Assembly: GCF_000442645.1 (NCBI RefSeq)
Contig: NC_021915.1
Coordinates: 1,240,001 to 1,304,000, forward strand
DNA from: Corynebacterium maris DSM 45190
GTDB lineage: Bacteria; Actinomycetota; Actinomycetes; Mycobacteriales; Mycobacteriaceae
Direction: 5' to 3'
Length of the DNA stretch: 64,000 nucleotides
Made by a program: the position numbers and the translations under genes. Of this stretch, positions 33,702 to 41,770 are shown piece after piece. The notes under the pieces are model-generated. The model was not told the origin of the DNA. It did no database searches and saw only the letters and a program-made list of their open reading frames with translations. Every line of letters starts with the position of its first letter. Positions within the stretch are counted from its first letter, which is position 1.

Positions 33702-34733
33702 ATGCGTCTTGCCACCCTCACGTCCGGGGGCGACTGCCCCGGCCTCAACGCCGTTATCCGCAGCATCGTCCGCACCGCCAACACCGAGTACGGGTCCACC
33801 GTCGTCGGGTACCAGGACGGCTGGGTCGGCCTGCTCGAGGATCGCCGCGTCGATCTTTATGACGACGAGGAGGTCGACCGGATCCTGCTGCGCGGCGGCA
33901 CCATCTTGGGTACGGGGCGGTTGCACCCGGACAAGTTCAAGGCGGGCATCGACACCGTCAAGAACAACCTCCAGGACGCGGGCATCGACGCGCTCATCCC
34001 CATCGGCGGCGAAGGCACCCTCAAGGGCGCGAAGTGGCTGGCGGACAACGGCGTCCCGGTCGTGGGCGTGCCCAAGACCATCGACAACGACGTCAGCGGC
34101 ACCGACTACACCTTCGGCTTCGACACGGCCGTCTCGGTGGCCACCGACGCCATCGACCGGCTGCACACCACCGCCGAGTCCCACGACCGCGTCATGATCG
34201 TCGAGGTCATGGGACGTAACGTCGGGTGGATCGCCCTGCACGCGGGCATGGCCGGGGGCGCGCACTACACCGTCATCCCGGAGGTGCCCTTCAACATCGA
34301 GGAGATCACCAAGGCGATGCAGCGACGCTTCCAGCTGGGGGAGAAGTACGGCATCATCGTCGTCGCCGAAGGCGCCGTCCCCGAGGAGGGGACCATGGAG
34401 ATGTCGGTCGGCGACGTGGATCAATTCGGCCACACCACCTTCACCGGCATCGGCCAGCAGATCGGCGACGAGATCAAACGCCGCATCGGCCAAGACGTGC
34501 GCACGACGGTGCTCGGTCACATCCAGCGCGGCGGCACTCCGACGGCCTACGACCGTGTGTTGGCGACCCGTTACGGCGCCCACGCCGCCCGCGCCGCGCA
34601 CGAGCAGACGTTCGGCAGCTGTGTGGCGCTCAACGGCGAAGACATCGTCACGATCACCCTGGAAGAGGCCATCGGGGACCTCAAGGTCGTGCCGGTGCAG
34701 CGCTACGAAAACGCCCGCTCCCTGTTCGGTTAG
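33702..34733 (+). CDS. pfkA: 6-phosphofructokinase
   Basis: A 343-residue enzyme catalysing the committed step of glycolysis. It has the N-terminal TSGGDCPGLNAVIR, donor loop GGEGT (Gly102-Thr106), catalytic PKTIDND (Lys125) and the fructose-6-phosphate GRNVGW and GHIQRGG segments. Gly105 is the residue of ATP-dependent enzymes, whereas Lys125 is typical of pyrophosphate-dependent ones. Actinobacterial members with this mix include both types, so the donor is not settled by sequence. ATP is known for C. glutamicum. The mRNA is probably leaderless. Confidence 0.95.
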   Translation: MRLATLTSGGDCPGLNAVIRSIVRTANTEYGSTVVGYQDGWVGLLEDRRVDLYDDEEVDRILLRGGTILGTGRLHPDKFKAGIDTVKNNLQDAGIDALIPIGGEGTLKGAKWLADNGVPVVGVPKTIDNDVSGTDYTFGFDTAVSVATDAIDRLHTTAESHDRVMIVEVMGRNVGWIALHAGMAGGAHYTVIPEVPFNIEEITKAMQRRFQLGEKYGIIVVAEGAVPEEGTMEMSVGDVDQFGHTTFTGIGQQIGDEIKRRIGQDVRTTVLGHIQRGGTPTAYDRVLATRYGAHAARAAHEQTFGSCVALNGEDIVTITLEEAIGDLKVVPVQRYENARSLFG

Positions 34734-34797
34734 ACCGTTGTTGAGACCGTGATCCACATGTGACCGAAAAGGTCTTCCTGGCCTGGCGCCAGCCGGT

Positions 34798-34803
34798 TAA
34801 TGT
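34798..34803 (+). promoter_or_regulatory. -10 element of the leaderless GNAT gene
   Basis: TAATGT ends 6 nt before ATG 34810, with no ribosome site. Confidence 0.55.
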
Positions 34804-34809
34804 TCGGTC

Positions 34810-35454
34810 ATGAGGTACGCATTGGAGCCGGTGCGTGATTTCTCCGCCACCCCGACGCTGTCCAACCGCGTCACCGTGCTGGAACAGTTGGGGCACCGTC
34901 ACCTGGATGATCTGATCCGGGCCGCGACCGTCGACGAGCTCTGGCGCCGCTGGTGCGTCGCCGTCCCCGCCCCGGAAGCCATGGTCGAGGACGTCGACCG
35001 CCGCCTCGCCGAACAGCGCGACGGCCTCAGCGCTTCGTGGGCGATCCTGACCCCGACGACGGGGCGGGCGGTCGGGACGACCTCTTTCCACAGCTTTGAT
35101 CCGGCGAACAAGAGGCTGGAGATCGGCCGCACCTGGTTCGCCGCCGGCCTGCACGGCAGCGGCGTCAACCCCGCCGTGAAAATCTTGCAGCTGGCCCGTG
35201 CCTTCGAGGTGCTCGACGTCCACGCGGTCGAACTGCGCGCCAACTGGCACAACCACCGTTCCCGGCAGGCCATTGAAAGGCTGGGCGCGAAGCAGGACGG
35301 GGTGTTGCGCAAACATCGGATCCAGCCGGACGGCACCGTGCGTGGCACGGTGGTCTATTCCATCACCGACGACGAGTGGCCCGCGGTGAAACTGACGCTG
35401 AGGGACCGCCTCTACCGCCGGTACGGGCCCGGGGTGCTGGAGCCAGTGGTGTGA
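34810..35454 (+). CDS. GNAT N-acetyltransferase, RimJ/RimL-like
   Basis: A 214-residue protein of the GNAT fold. The acetyl-CoA region is represented by GLHGSGVNPAVKI (near 120) and the C-terminal motif NHRSRQAIERLGAKQDGVLRKH, which is typical of RimJ/RimL-type protein or small-molecule acetyltransferases. The substrate is unknown. It lies between pfkA and gatB with its own leaderless promoter. Confidence 0.85.
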   Translation: MRYALEPVRDFSATPTLSNRVTVLEQLGHRHLDDLIRAATVDELWRRWCVAVPAPEAMVEDVDRRLAEQRDGLSASWAILTPTTGRAVGTTSFHSFDPANKRLEIGRTWFAAGLHGSGVNPAVKILQLARAFEVLDVHAVELRANWHNHRSRQAIERLGAKQDGVLRKHRIQPDGTVRGTVVYSITDDEWPAVKLTLRDRLYRRYGPGVLEPVV

Positions 35455-35524
35455 GGATCGCGGACCGGCGAAGGGCGGGGGATGTTCACCGAGGGCAGCT
35501 GACGTCACTGCGGCGGTGAGGAAC

Positions 35525-35530
35525 TACACT
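35525..35530 (+). promoter_or_regulatory. -10 element of leaderless gatB
   Basis: TACACT ends 7 nt before ATG 35538. Confidence 0.65.
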
Positions 35531-35537
35531 GTCTGAC

Positions 35538-37043
35538 ATGACTGTCGCGCACTATGACTTGATGGACTTTGAAGAGGTCCTGGACAAGTACGACCCCGTC
35601 ATGGGCCTTGAGGTCCACGTCGAGCTGTCGACCCAGACCAAGATGTTCTCCGCCTCCTCCGCCGCTTTCGGCGACGAACCCAACAGCAACGTCGACCCGG
35701 TGTCGCTCGGACTGCCGGGCGCGCTGCCGGTGGTCAACAAGACCGGCGTGGAATACGCGGTGAAGATCGGCCTGGCGCTGAACTGCTCGATCGCGGAGTC
35801 GTCCCGGTTCGCCCGTAAAAACTACTTCTACCCGGACCAGCCGAAGAACTACCAGATCTCCCAGTACGACGAGCCCATCGCCTACGACGGCTACCTCGAC
35901 GTCGTCCTGGAGGACGGCACCGAGTGGCGCGTGGAGATTGAGCGCGCCCACATGGAGGAAGACACCGCCAAGCTCACCCACCTCGGTGGCGTGGGCGGAC
36001 GCATCCACGGGGCCACGGCCTCGCTGGTGGACGTCAACCGCGCTGGCATCCCGCTGATCGAGATCGTGACCAAGCCGATCGAGGGCGCCGGCGAGCGGGC
36101 CCCGGAGGTGGCCAAGGCGTATGTCGCGGCGCTGCGTGAACTCGTCGCGGCGCTGGGCGTGTCCAACGCCCGGATGGATCAGGGCTCGATGCGCGTCGAC
36201 GCCAACCTGTCCCTGCGGCCGATCGGGCAGGAGGAGTTCGGCACCCGCACCGAAACCAAGAACATCAACTCGTTGAAGTCCGTGGAGCAGGCGATCCGCT
36301 TCGAGATGATGCGTCAAGGCGCAGCACTGGACAACGGGGAGGAGATCTTCCAGGAGACCCGCCACTACCAGGAGACCGACGGTTCGACCTCCAAGGGTCG
36401 CCCGAAGGAAAGCGCGGACGACTACCGCTACTTCAACGACCCGGATCTGCCGCCGGTCTTCGTCAGCCGCGAGTGGGTCGAGGAGATCCGCGCGACCCTG
36501 CCGGAGCTGCCGTGGATCCGCCGCGCCCGCATCCAGGAGGCCTGGAAGCTCACGGACGAAGAGATGCGCGACCTGGTCAACGCCGGGGCGCTGGATCTGA
36601 TCATCGACACCACCGAACACGGCGCCAGCGCCGACGAAGCCCGATCCTGGTGGGTGTCCTACCTGTCGGGGAAGGCGAACGAGACCGGCGCCGCGCTCGC
36701 CGATCTGCCGATCACCCCGGAGCAGGTGGCGCGCGTCATTGCACTGGTCAAGGAAGGGAAGTTGACCACGAAGCTGGCCCGTCAGGCCGTCGACGGCGTG
36801 CTCGCCGGCGAAGGTGACGTGGACGAGGTCGTCGCCGCTCGCGGCCTGGAGGTCGTGCGTGACGACGGCGCCATCGAGGCCGCCGTGGACGAGGCGCTCG
36901 CCGCGAACCCGGACATCGTGGAAAAATACCGCGAAGGCAACAAGAAGGTCACCGGCGCCATCGTCGGCGCCGTCATGAAGGCGACCAAGGGCAAGGCTGA
37001 CCCGAAGCAGGTCAACCAGCTGATCGCCAAGAAGCTGGGATAA
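35538..37043 (+). CDS. gatB: Asp-tRNA(Asn)/Glu-tRNA(Gln) amidotransferase subunit B
   Basis: A 501-residue subunit that binds tRNA and performs the kinase and amidation steps of GatCAB. It has the N-terminal GLEVHVELSTQTKMF, the YPDQPKNYQISQYDEP block, RIHGATASLVDVNRAGIPLIEI and MRVDANLS. The C-terminal YqeY-like helical domain ends NQLIAKKLG. It is complete. It is transcribed alone from a leaderless promoter and ends at a very strong hairpin, about 14 kb from gatCA. Confidence 0.97.
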   Translation: MTVAHYDLMDFEEVLDKYDPVMGLEVHVELSTQTKMFSASSAAFGDEPNSNVDPVSLGLPGALPVVNKTGVEYAVKIGLALNCSIAESSRFARKNYFYPDQPKNYQISQYDEPIAYDGYLDVVLEDGTEWRVEIERAHMEEDTAKLTHLGGVGGRIHGATASLVDVNRAGIPLIEIVTKPIEGAGERAPEVAKAYVAALRELVAALGVSNARMDQGSMRVDANLSLRPIGQEEFGTRTETKNINSLKSVEQAIRFEMMRQGAALDNGEEIFQETRHYQETDGSTSKGRPKESADDYRYFNDPDLPPVFVSREWVEEIRATLPELPWIRRARIQEAWKLTDEEMRDLVNAGALDLIIDTTEHGASADEARSWWVSYLSGKANETGAALADLPITPEQVARVIALVKEGKLTTKLARQAVDGVLAGEGDVDEVVAARGLEVVRDDGAIEAAVDEALAANPDIVEKYREGNKKVTGAIVGAVMKATKGKADPKQVNQLIAKKLG

Positions 37044-37065
37044 CGGCGGCTTCGCTAGTCGGCGC

Positions 37066-37108
37066 CGAGGGGCGGCCACGTGAACACGTGGCCGCCCCTC
37101 GACGTTTT
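37066..37108 (+). terminator. Strong terminator hairpin after gatB
   Basis: A perfect 17-bp stem (CGAGGGGCGGCCACGTG with its complement) around AA, followed 3 nt later by TTTT. Confidence 0.88.
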
Positions 37109-37193
37109 ACCCTCGATGTTTTATGTTACGAATCCATTAGATTTCTTTGTCCGTTTCAATAAAAGGCCGCAAAGCTGTTAGGTTGTTCAAGTT

Positions 37194-37315
37194 GCACGGG
37201 ATGAGCGAGGCGTTCGCGGGGTCCCACACTGCTGAGATGTGATGAAGGGGCTCTGGCCGCCATCGTCGTAAAAATCAGCGGTGCGCAGCGAAGGAACCGT
37301 GCTCCTCGCCGCACC
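37194..37315 (+). ncRNA. Structured 5' leader upstream of the YkvI-like transporter, riboswitch candidate
   Basis: This lies in the 310-bp gap between gatB and the transporter. A closing stem GCACGG (37194-37199) pairs with CCGTGC (37297-37302). Inside it are a small hairpin (GGGA-GCGA-loop-TCGC-TCCC), GCTGAGA (37231-37237) and CAGCGAAGGA (37286-37295). A competing hairpin pairs GGTGCG (37280-37285) and CGAAGGA with TCCTCG and CGCACC (37310-37315), placing the closing-stem strand in its loop. GCTGAGA and CAGCGAAGGA recall parts of the TPP riboswitch, but its CCUGAUC core is absent, so I do not call it that. Confidence 0.45.
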
Positions 37316-37353
37316 ACGGAAATAGGTAAGGATTGAATTTTCACGTGGGGACA

Positions 37354-38649
37354 ATGGCAAAAAGAAGCATCACCATGGCGCTGGCGTTTGTCGGATTGCT
37401 CGTGGGCGCCGGTTTCGCGACCGGGCAAGAGGTGATCCAGTACTTCATCTCCTTCGGCTATGCAGGGCTGATCGGCGTCGTGGTGGCCAGCGTCATCATG
37501 ATCTTCGCCGGCGCGGTGATTTTCCAGCTGGGCAGCTACTTCCTGGCCCCGGACCACAACACCGTCTTCCGCAACGTCACGCACCCGATCGTCTCCAAGT
37601 TCTTGGATGTCACGACCGTGTTGACGCTGTTCGCCATCGGCTTCGTCATGCTCGCCGGCGCGGGCTCGAACCTGGAGCAGCAGTTCGGCTGGGACACCTG
37701 GATCGGCGCCGTCCTGATGACGGCGCTGGTGTTGATCACCGGCTTCTTGAACGTCGAAAAGGTCACCAACGTGATCTCCGCGATCACCCCGCTGATCATC
37801 GTGGCGATCCTCGTCGCGCTGATCATCACGCTGTTCAACCTCCCGGAGGACTTCTCCACGCTGAACGCCGCCGCAGTGGAACTTGAGCCGGCGCTGCCGC
37901 ACTGGCTGCTCTCCGCGGTGAACTACACCGCCATGGCGCTGATGCTGGGCGTGTCGATGATCCTGGTCATCGGCGGCAACGAGTCCTCCACCAAGGCCGC
38001 CTTCCGTGGCGGCCTGCTCGGCGGCGTCATCTTCTCCCTGATGCTGCTCGCCCTGGCGACGGTCGTCTTTTTCAACGTCGAGGAGGTCGGCACGTTGGAT
38101 CTGCCGCTGCTGGGCGTGTTCGACGCGATGCACCCGGCCGTCGGTTTCGTGGTCTCCTGGATCATCTACGCGATGATCTACAACACCGCGATCGGGATGT
38201 TCTACGCGTTGGCCAAGCGCTTGACCGTCAACCGTCCGGAGAAGTTCCGCCCGGTGTTCGTGGCGGTCACCCTCGCCGGCTTCGTGGTGTCCTTTTTGGG
38301 TTTCTCGAATCTGCTCGGCTGGGTTTACCCGGTCATCGGCTACGTCGGCATGGTCATGATCGCCGCCATGGTAGTCGCCTGGTTCAAGGGCCAGCGCCTG
38401 CTCAAGAAGGAGGAGAAGGTGCGCGACCGGCTCACTGACCTGGCGGAGGAAAAGCTCGATCCGGAGACCGGCGACCTGTCTGACGGTCAGGTCGAGGAAG
38501 TCAAGCAGCTGGCCAAGGAGTCGCGTGTCGACGGCAAAGAGCTCTGGGTCTCGATCCAGAAGGACGTCGCCAGCGACCTTGAGCTAGACGACGCCGATGA
38601 CGCTGACGGCACGGACCAGCCCCCGGAGGCGGGGTCCACGCGCGTGTAA
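37354..38649 (+). CDS. YkvI-type membrane transporter (COG3949-like)
   Basis: A 431-residue integral membrane protein with about ten hydrophobic segments. The N-terminal FVGLLVGAGFATGQEVIQYF is the conserved first helix of the YkvI family, a branch of the amino acid/cation symporter superfamily. A charged cytosolic tail (about 350-431) follows the last span. The substrate is unknown. ATG 37354 matches homologue starts; GTG 37345 and TTG 37333 are upstream alternatives near an AAGGA. The long folded leader suggests control by an RNA element. A terminator follows. Confidence 0.8.
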   Translation: MAKRSITMALAFVGLLVGAGFATGQEVIQYFISFGYAGLIGVVVASVIMIFAGAVIFQLGSYFLAPDHNTVFRNVTHPIVSKFLDVTTVLTLFAIGFVMLAGAGSNLEQQFGWDTWIGAVLMTALVLITGFLNVEKVTNVISAITPLIIVAILVALIITLFNLPEDFSTLNAAAVELEPALPHWLLSAVNYTAMALMLGVSMILVIGGNESSTKAAFRGGLLGGVIFSLMLLALATVVFFNVEEVGTLDLPLLGVFDAMHPAVGFVVSWIIYAMIYNTAIGMFYALAKRLTVNRPEKFRPVFVAVTLAGFVVSFLGFSNLLGWVYPVIGYVGMVMIAAMVVAWFKGQRLLKKEEKVRDRLTDLAEEKLDPETGDLSDGQVEEVKQLAKESRVDGKELWVSIQKDVASDLELDDADDADGTDQPPEAGSTRV

Positions 38650-38675
38650 GTGCGCTCCCAGCAACGCCTCGTGAG

Positions 38676-38707
38676 CCCGGTTTCCTGGCGGGGACCGGGT
38701 TTTCTTT
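38676..38707 (+). terminator. Terminator after the YkvI-like gene
   Basis: The CCCGGT/ACCGGG stem has a 12-nt loop and is followed by TTTTCTTT. Confidence 0.7.
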
Positions 38708-38764
38708 GCGACGAGGCGGTGGGGCACTGGCACGCGGGGCTTCCTTCGACGCACAATGAGGGGC

Positions 38765-39862
38765 ATGAATTACTACCGTTACGCACCGCCCGCATACGCG
38801 CCCGCCGCGGACCGTTACGAGACCATGCCTTTTCGCAGAGTCGGCCGCTCCGGCCTGCAGTTGCCCGCGATTTCTCTTGGACTGTGGCATAACTTCGGGG
38901 ACGACCGCCCGCTGAGTGTCCAGCGGGAGATCATCCACCGCGCCTTCGACCGCGGGGTGACCCACTTCGACCTGGCGAACAACTATGGGCCGCCGCACGG
39001 TTCGGCGGAGAAGAACTTCGGACGTGTCCTGCGCGAAGACCTCTCCCGCCACCGCGACGAAATCATCGTCTCCACGAAGGCGGGCTGGGGGATGTGGCCC
39101 GGCCCCTACGGCTTCGGAGGTTCCCGCAAGCATCTCATGGCCTCGCTCGATCAGTCGCTGGAGCGCCTGGGCGTGGACTACGTGGACGTCTTCTACCACC
39201 ACCGCCCGGACCCGGACGCCCCGCTCGAGGAGACGATGTACGCGCTGCGCGACATCGTGGCCTCGGGCAAGGCACTGTATGTCGGCGTCTCCTCCTACGG
39301 CCCGGAGCTGACAGCCGAGGCGGCCGAGATCATGGCGGGGGAAGGGGTGCCGCTGTTGATCCACCAGCCGAGCTATTCCATCGTCAACCGCTGGGTCGAG
39401 CGCCCCGGTGAAGACGGCCGGTCCCTGCTGCGGGAGGCCGCGGACAACGGTCTGGGCGTGATCGCCTTCTCGCCGCTGGCGCAAGGGTTGCTGACGAACC
39501 GCTATGTCGACGGCATCCCGGAGGCATCCCGGGCCGGCAGCGGGAAGATGAACAGAGATTTCCTCTCACCGGAAAACCTGGAGACGGCGCGTGCCCTCAA
39601 CGAGGTGGCCGCACGACGCGGGCAGACGTTGGCACAGATGGCGTTGGCGTGGGTGCTGCGCGAGCAGGGCGAAAACGGGGCGGAAACGGTGGCCAGCACC
39701 GTGATCGGGGCGTCGTCGGCGAGCCAGCTCGAGGAGAACCTCCAGGCGTTGGCCAACCTCTCCTTCAGCGACGAGGAGCTGGCGGCCATCGATGCCGCCG
39801 CGCCCGACGCCGGGGTCAATCAGTGGGAATCGGCCACGAAGTCGCGCACTCGCGGCGAGTGA
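38765..39862 (+). CDS. Aldo/keto reductase, YghZ (L-glyceraldehyde-3-phosphate reductase) type
   Basis: A 365-residue NADPH-dependent reductase. It begins NYYRYAPPAYAP and LPAISLGLWHNFGDD, the signature of the YghZ/AKR14 subgroup that reduces L-glyceraldehyde-3-phosphate and methylglyoxal. The tetrad is seen as Asp and Tyr in FDLANNYGPP, Lys in STKAGWGMW and His in YHHRPDPD. ATG 38765 is preferred; CACAAT ends 7 nt upstream and GAGGGG lies between. ATG 38756 is the alternative. The marR gene is convergent. Confidence 0.9.
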   Translation: MNYYRYAPPAYAPAADRYETMPFRRVGRSGLQLPAISLGLWHNFGDDRPLSVQREIIHRAFDRGVTHFDLANNYGPPHGSAEKNFGRVLREDLSRHRDEIIVSTKAGWGMWPGPYGFGGSRKHLMASLDQSLERLGVDYVDVFYHHRPDPDAPLEETMYALRDIVASGKALYVGVSSYGPELTAEAAEIMAGEGVPLLIHQPSYSIVNRWVERPGEDGRSLLREAADNGLGVIAFSPLAQGLLTNRYVDGIPEASRAGSGKMNRDFLSPENLETARALNEVAARRGQTLAQMALAWVLREQGENGAETVASTVIGASSASQLEENLQALANLSFSDEELAAIDAAAPDAGVNQWESATKSRTRGE

Positions 39863-39882
39863 CGGGCGGCCGCGCAGAGAAA

Positions 39883-40362
39883 CTACGTGCGCGGCAGCAG
39901 CGGGGGATCGAGCGCGGTGAGGATCTTGTTCAGGATGGTGCCCAAGGACTCGACCTCGTCCTTCGTCAGGGGGTCGAAGACGAGTTCGCGGGCGCGGGTC
40001 ACGTGCCCGGGGGCGGCTTCCCGGATGAAGGTGCGGCCTTCGTCGGTCAGGGAGGCGATGTTGGTGCGCCGGTCCGTTTCAGACGGAGAGCGCACGACCC
40101 ACCCGCGCCGTTCTAATCGGGCGACGACATGGGACAGGCGCGAGGGGGACATGTCGGACAGGGCGGCGAGATCCGTCATCGTCAGACGCTCGTCCGGGGC
40201 CATGGAAATCTGGGCGAGGGCGAAGTAGTCGTGGAGGTTGACGCCGCTGTCGCGTTTGAGTTGTTCGTCCAGGCGGGTGGGCAGCCACTCGGTCACGGAC
40301 CAGACGGCGAGCCACGTGCGCTGTTCCTCCGCGGACAGCCACTGGGTGTGATCTTCAGTCAT
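39883..40362 (-). CDS. MarR-family transcriptional regulator
   Basis: A 159-residue winged-helix dimer. The DNA-binding helix is LTMTDLAALSDMSPSRLSHVVARLERRGWV (about 61-90), followed by the wing RSPSETDRRTNIASLTDEG. No cysteine is present, so it is not a thiol redox sensor; a ligand is expected but unknown. It is divergent from an aldo/keto reductase gene, and a palindrome overlaps its own -10, which suggests autoregulation and control of that neighbour. Confidence 0.92.
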   Translation of the reverse strand: MTEDHTQWLSAEEQRTWLAVWSVTEWLPTRLDEQLKRDSGVNLHDYFALAQISMAPDERLTMTDLAALSDMSPSRLSHVVARLERRGWVVRSPSETDRRTNIASLTDEGRTFIREAAPGHVTRARELVFDPLTKDEVESLGTILNKILTALDPPLLPRT

Positions 40363-40365
40363 AGT

Positions 40366-40383
40366 TGAACATTCTAGCGTTCA
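40366..40383. promoter_or_regulatory. Putative MarR operator over the marR promoter
   Basis: The inverted repeat TGAAC-N8-GTTCA encloses the minus-strand TAGAAT -10 (40376-40371) of the regulator gene, 8 nt before its ATG. Confidence 0.55.
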
Positions 40384-40414
40384 TCGGAGAGGGAAGGCCC
40401 ACAGACCGAAATGC

Positions 40415-40456
40415 TTGAAATTTTAATTGAAAGTGTTGGGGTGGGGTATGTATTCT
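40415..40456 (+). promoter_or_regulatory. Promoter of the second aldo/keto reductase gene
   Basis: A -35 TTGAAA (40427-40432), 18-bp spacer and TATTCT (40451-40456) preceded by TG make an extended -10. Another TTGAAA at 40415 forms a 12-bp-spaced direct repeat with the -35. The area is AT-rich against its surroundings and lies 13-43 bp from the MarR palindrome. Confidence 0.6.
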
Positions 40457-40514
40457 GGCGGACAGCGAGGAAGTCCCCCGCCATCCGCAACAGCAAAGAA
40501 CTCAGGAGAAAACC

Positions 40515-41456
40515 ATGGTCAAGATCCTGAACACCGACATCGACGTATTTCCCTTGAATTTGGGCGCCAACCCCTTCGGTTGGACCGCAGACAAGGAGGC
40601 GACTTTCGCCATCCTCGACGCCTTCGTGGAGAAGGGCGGCAATTTCATCGACACGGCCGACTCTTATTCCATGTGGGCCGACGGCAATAAGGGTGGGGAG
40701 TCGGAGGAGTTGATCGGGCAGTGGCGTAAGGCCCGCCCGGAGGCGGCGCAGAAGGTCATCATCGCCACCAAGTCCGGCGGCCTGCCGGGCGTGGACGGCC
40801 GCGGCCGGAAAAACACCGTCCAGGCGGTCGAGGATTCGCTCAAGCGGCTCCAGCAGGAGACCCTCGACGTCTTCTACTACCATTACGACGACGAGGACGT
40901 CTCGATTCAAGAGCAGGTCGACGTCGCCGCCGAGCTGATCGACGCCGGGAAGATCCGCCACCTGGCTCTGTCGAATTATTCTCCGGAGCGCATGCGGGAG
41001 TTCTTCGAGACGGCCCAGGGCACCAAAGCCATGCCGGTGGCCATCCAGCCGCAATACAATCTCCTGCACCGCAAGGAGTACGAGCAGGGATACGCCCCGC
41101 TGGCTAAGGAGCACGCCGTAGCCGTCTTCCCGTACTTCGCGTTGGCCTCCGGCCTGTTGACCGGCAAGTACCGCTCCCGGGAGGACCTCGAAGGCGCCGC
41201 ACGCAAGGACTTCGCCCAGGCCTACCTGGAGAACTCCCCGGCCCCGGTGATCGAGGAGCTCGTGCGTATCGCAGAGTCCCACGACGTGGAGGTCACCTCG
41301 GCGGCGCTGGCTTGGCTGCTGGCCAAGGGCGTCACCGCCCCCATCGCCTCGGTGTCCAAGGTCGAGCAACTGGACGCGCTGCTGGCCGCTCCGCAGGTGG
41401 AGCTGACCGAGGAGGAGATCTCGGCGCTGGACCAAGCCTCGGAGGCCTTCGTGTAG
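40515..41456 (+). CDS. Aldo/keto reductase
   Basis: A 313-residue (beta/alpha)8 NADPH reductase. The tetrad is read as Asp and Tyr in FIDTADSYSMW, Lys in IIATKSGG and His in FYYHYDDED, with the C-terminal IASVSKVEQL cofactor loop. It resembles the AKR11/AKR12-like general stress reductases; the substrate is unknown. AGGAGA lies 6 nt before the ATG. It is divergent from marR across 152 bp with the operator and promoter described, so it is the probable target of that regulator. Confidence 0.9.
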   Translation: MVKILNTDIDVFPLNLGANPFGWTADKEATFAILDAFVEKGGNFIDTADSYSMWADGNKGGESEELIGQWRKARPEAAQKVIIATKSGGLPGVDGRGRKNTVQAVEDSLKRLQQETLDVFYYHYDDEDVSIQEQVDVAAELIDAGKIRHLALSNYSPERMREFFETAQGTKAMPVAIQPQYNLLHRKEYEQGYAPLAKEHAVAVFPYFALASGLLTGKYRSREDLEGAARKDFAQAYLENSPAPVIEELVRIAESHDVEVTSAALAWLLAKGVTAPIASVSKVEQLDALLAAPQVELTEEEISALDQASEAFV

Positions 41457-41504
41457 CACCGGCGGACGTGGATCATCCGCCCCCGGAGACCCCGTGCATG
41501 GCAT

Positions 41505-41542
41505 GCTGTCCCGAACACACCCCACGGTGTGCTCGGGGCAGC
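41505..41542. terminator. Hairpin terminator candidate after the aldo/keto reductase
   Basis: GCTGTCCCGAACACACC pairs with GGTGTGCTCGGGGCAGC around CCAC. Only CTCTTT follows, so termination is plausible but not certain. Confidence 0.55.
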
Positions 41543-41601
41543 GCCTCTTTCGGTGGGTCGGCGGGGCCGGAAACGGGTGACCGAGACCGGGCCGAGGAAG
41601 G

Positions 41602-41650
41602 CGACGGGGATTGCCGGGGGTGAATCCGGCGACTACAGGCGTCCCCGTCG
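41602..41650. other. Compact nested stem-loop of unknown role
   Basis: An outer 9-bp perfect stem (41602-41610 with 41642-41650) encloses a 5-bp GCCGG/CCGGC hairpin (41613-41630). Its distance from both gene ends argues against a simple terminator; a small RNA is possible. Confidence 0.35.
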
Positions 41651-41770
41651 GCGGCTCGTCTGCCAGAGAGCTTCTCGGCGCAGGCTCTGCGATCGGGCCA
41701 CATCGTTGAGATGTGCCTTTCCCATGGGCCGGGCAGCCTGGCCGCCCCGCCGACCACCGGCCCCCGCAGG

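Larger units (their letters stand above)
41457..41770. other. 314-bp non-coding gap with two folded elements
   Basis: This lies between the convergent aldo/keto reductase and thiol reductase genes. No convincing ORF was seen. A long hairpin at 41505-41542 (17-bp stem with two wobbles, loop CCAC) probably ends the reductase transcript. A second element at 41602-41650 nests a GCCGG/CCGGC hairpin inside a 9-bp CGACGGGGA/TCCCCGTCG stem. A third small hairpin (CACATC-GTTGA-GATGTG) precedes TTTCCC. Confidence 0.6.

Noticed and set aside
34740..34805. Terminator after pfkA
   Set aside because: Only a 4-bp GACC/GGTC stem followed by TTCC was found, too weak to call.
37194..37302. TPP riboswitch before the YkvI-like transporter
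   Set aside because: GCTGAGA and CAGCGAAGGA are present, but the conserved CCUGAUC...GG pyrophosphate-sensing core between them is absent and the helix order does not fit. Kept only as an unknown structured leader.
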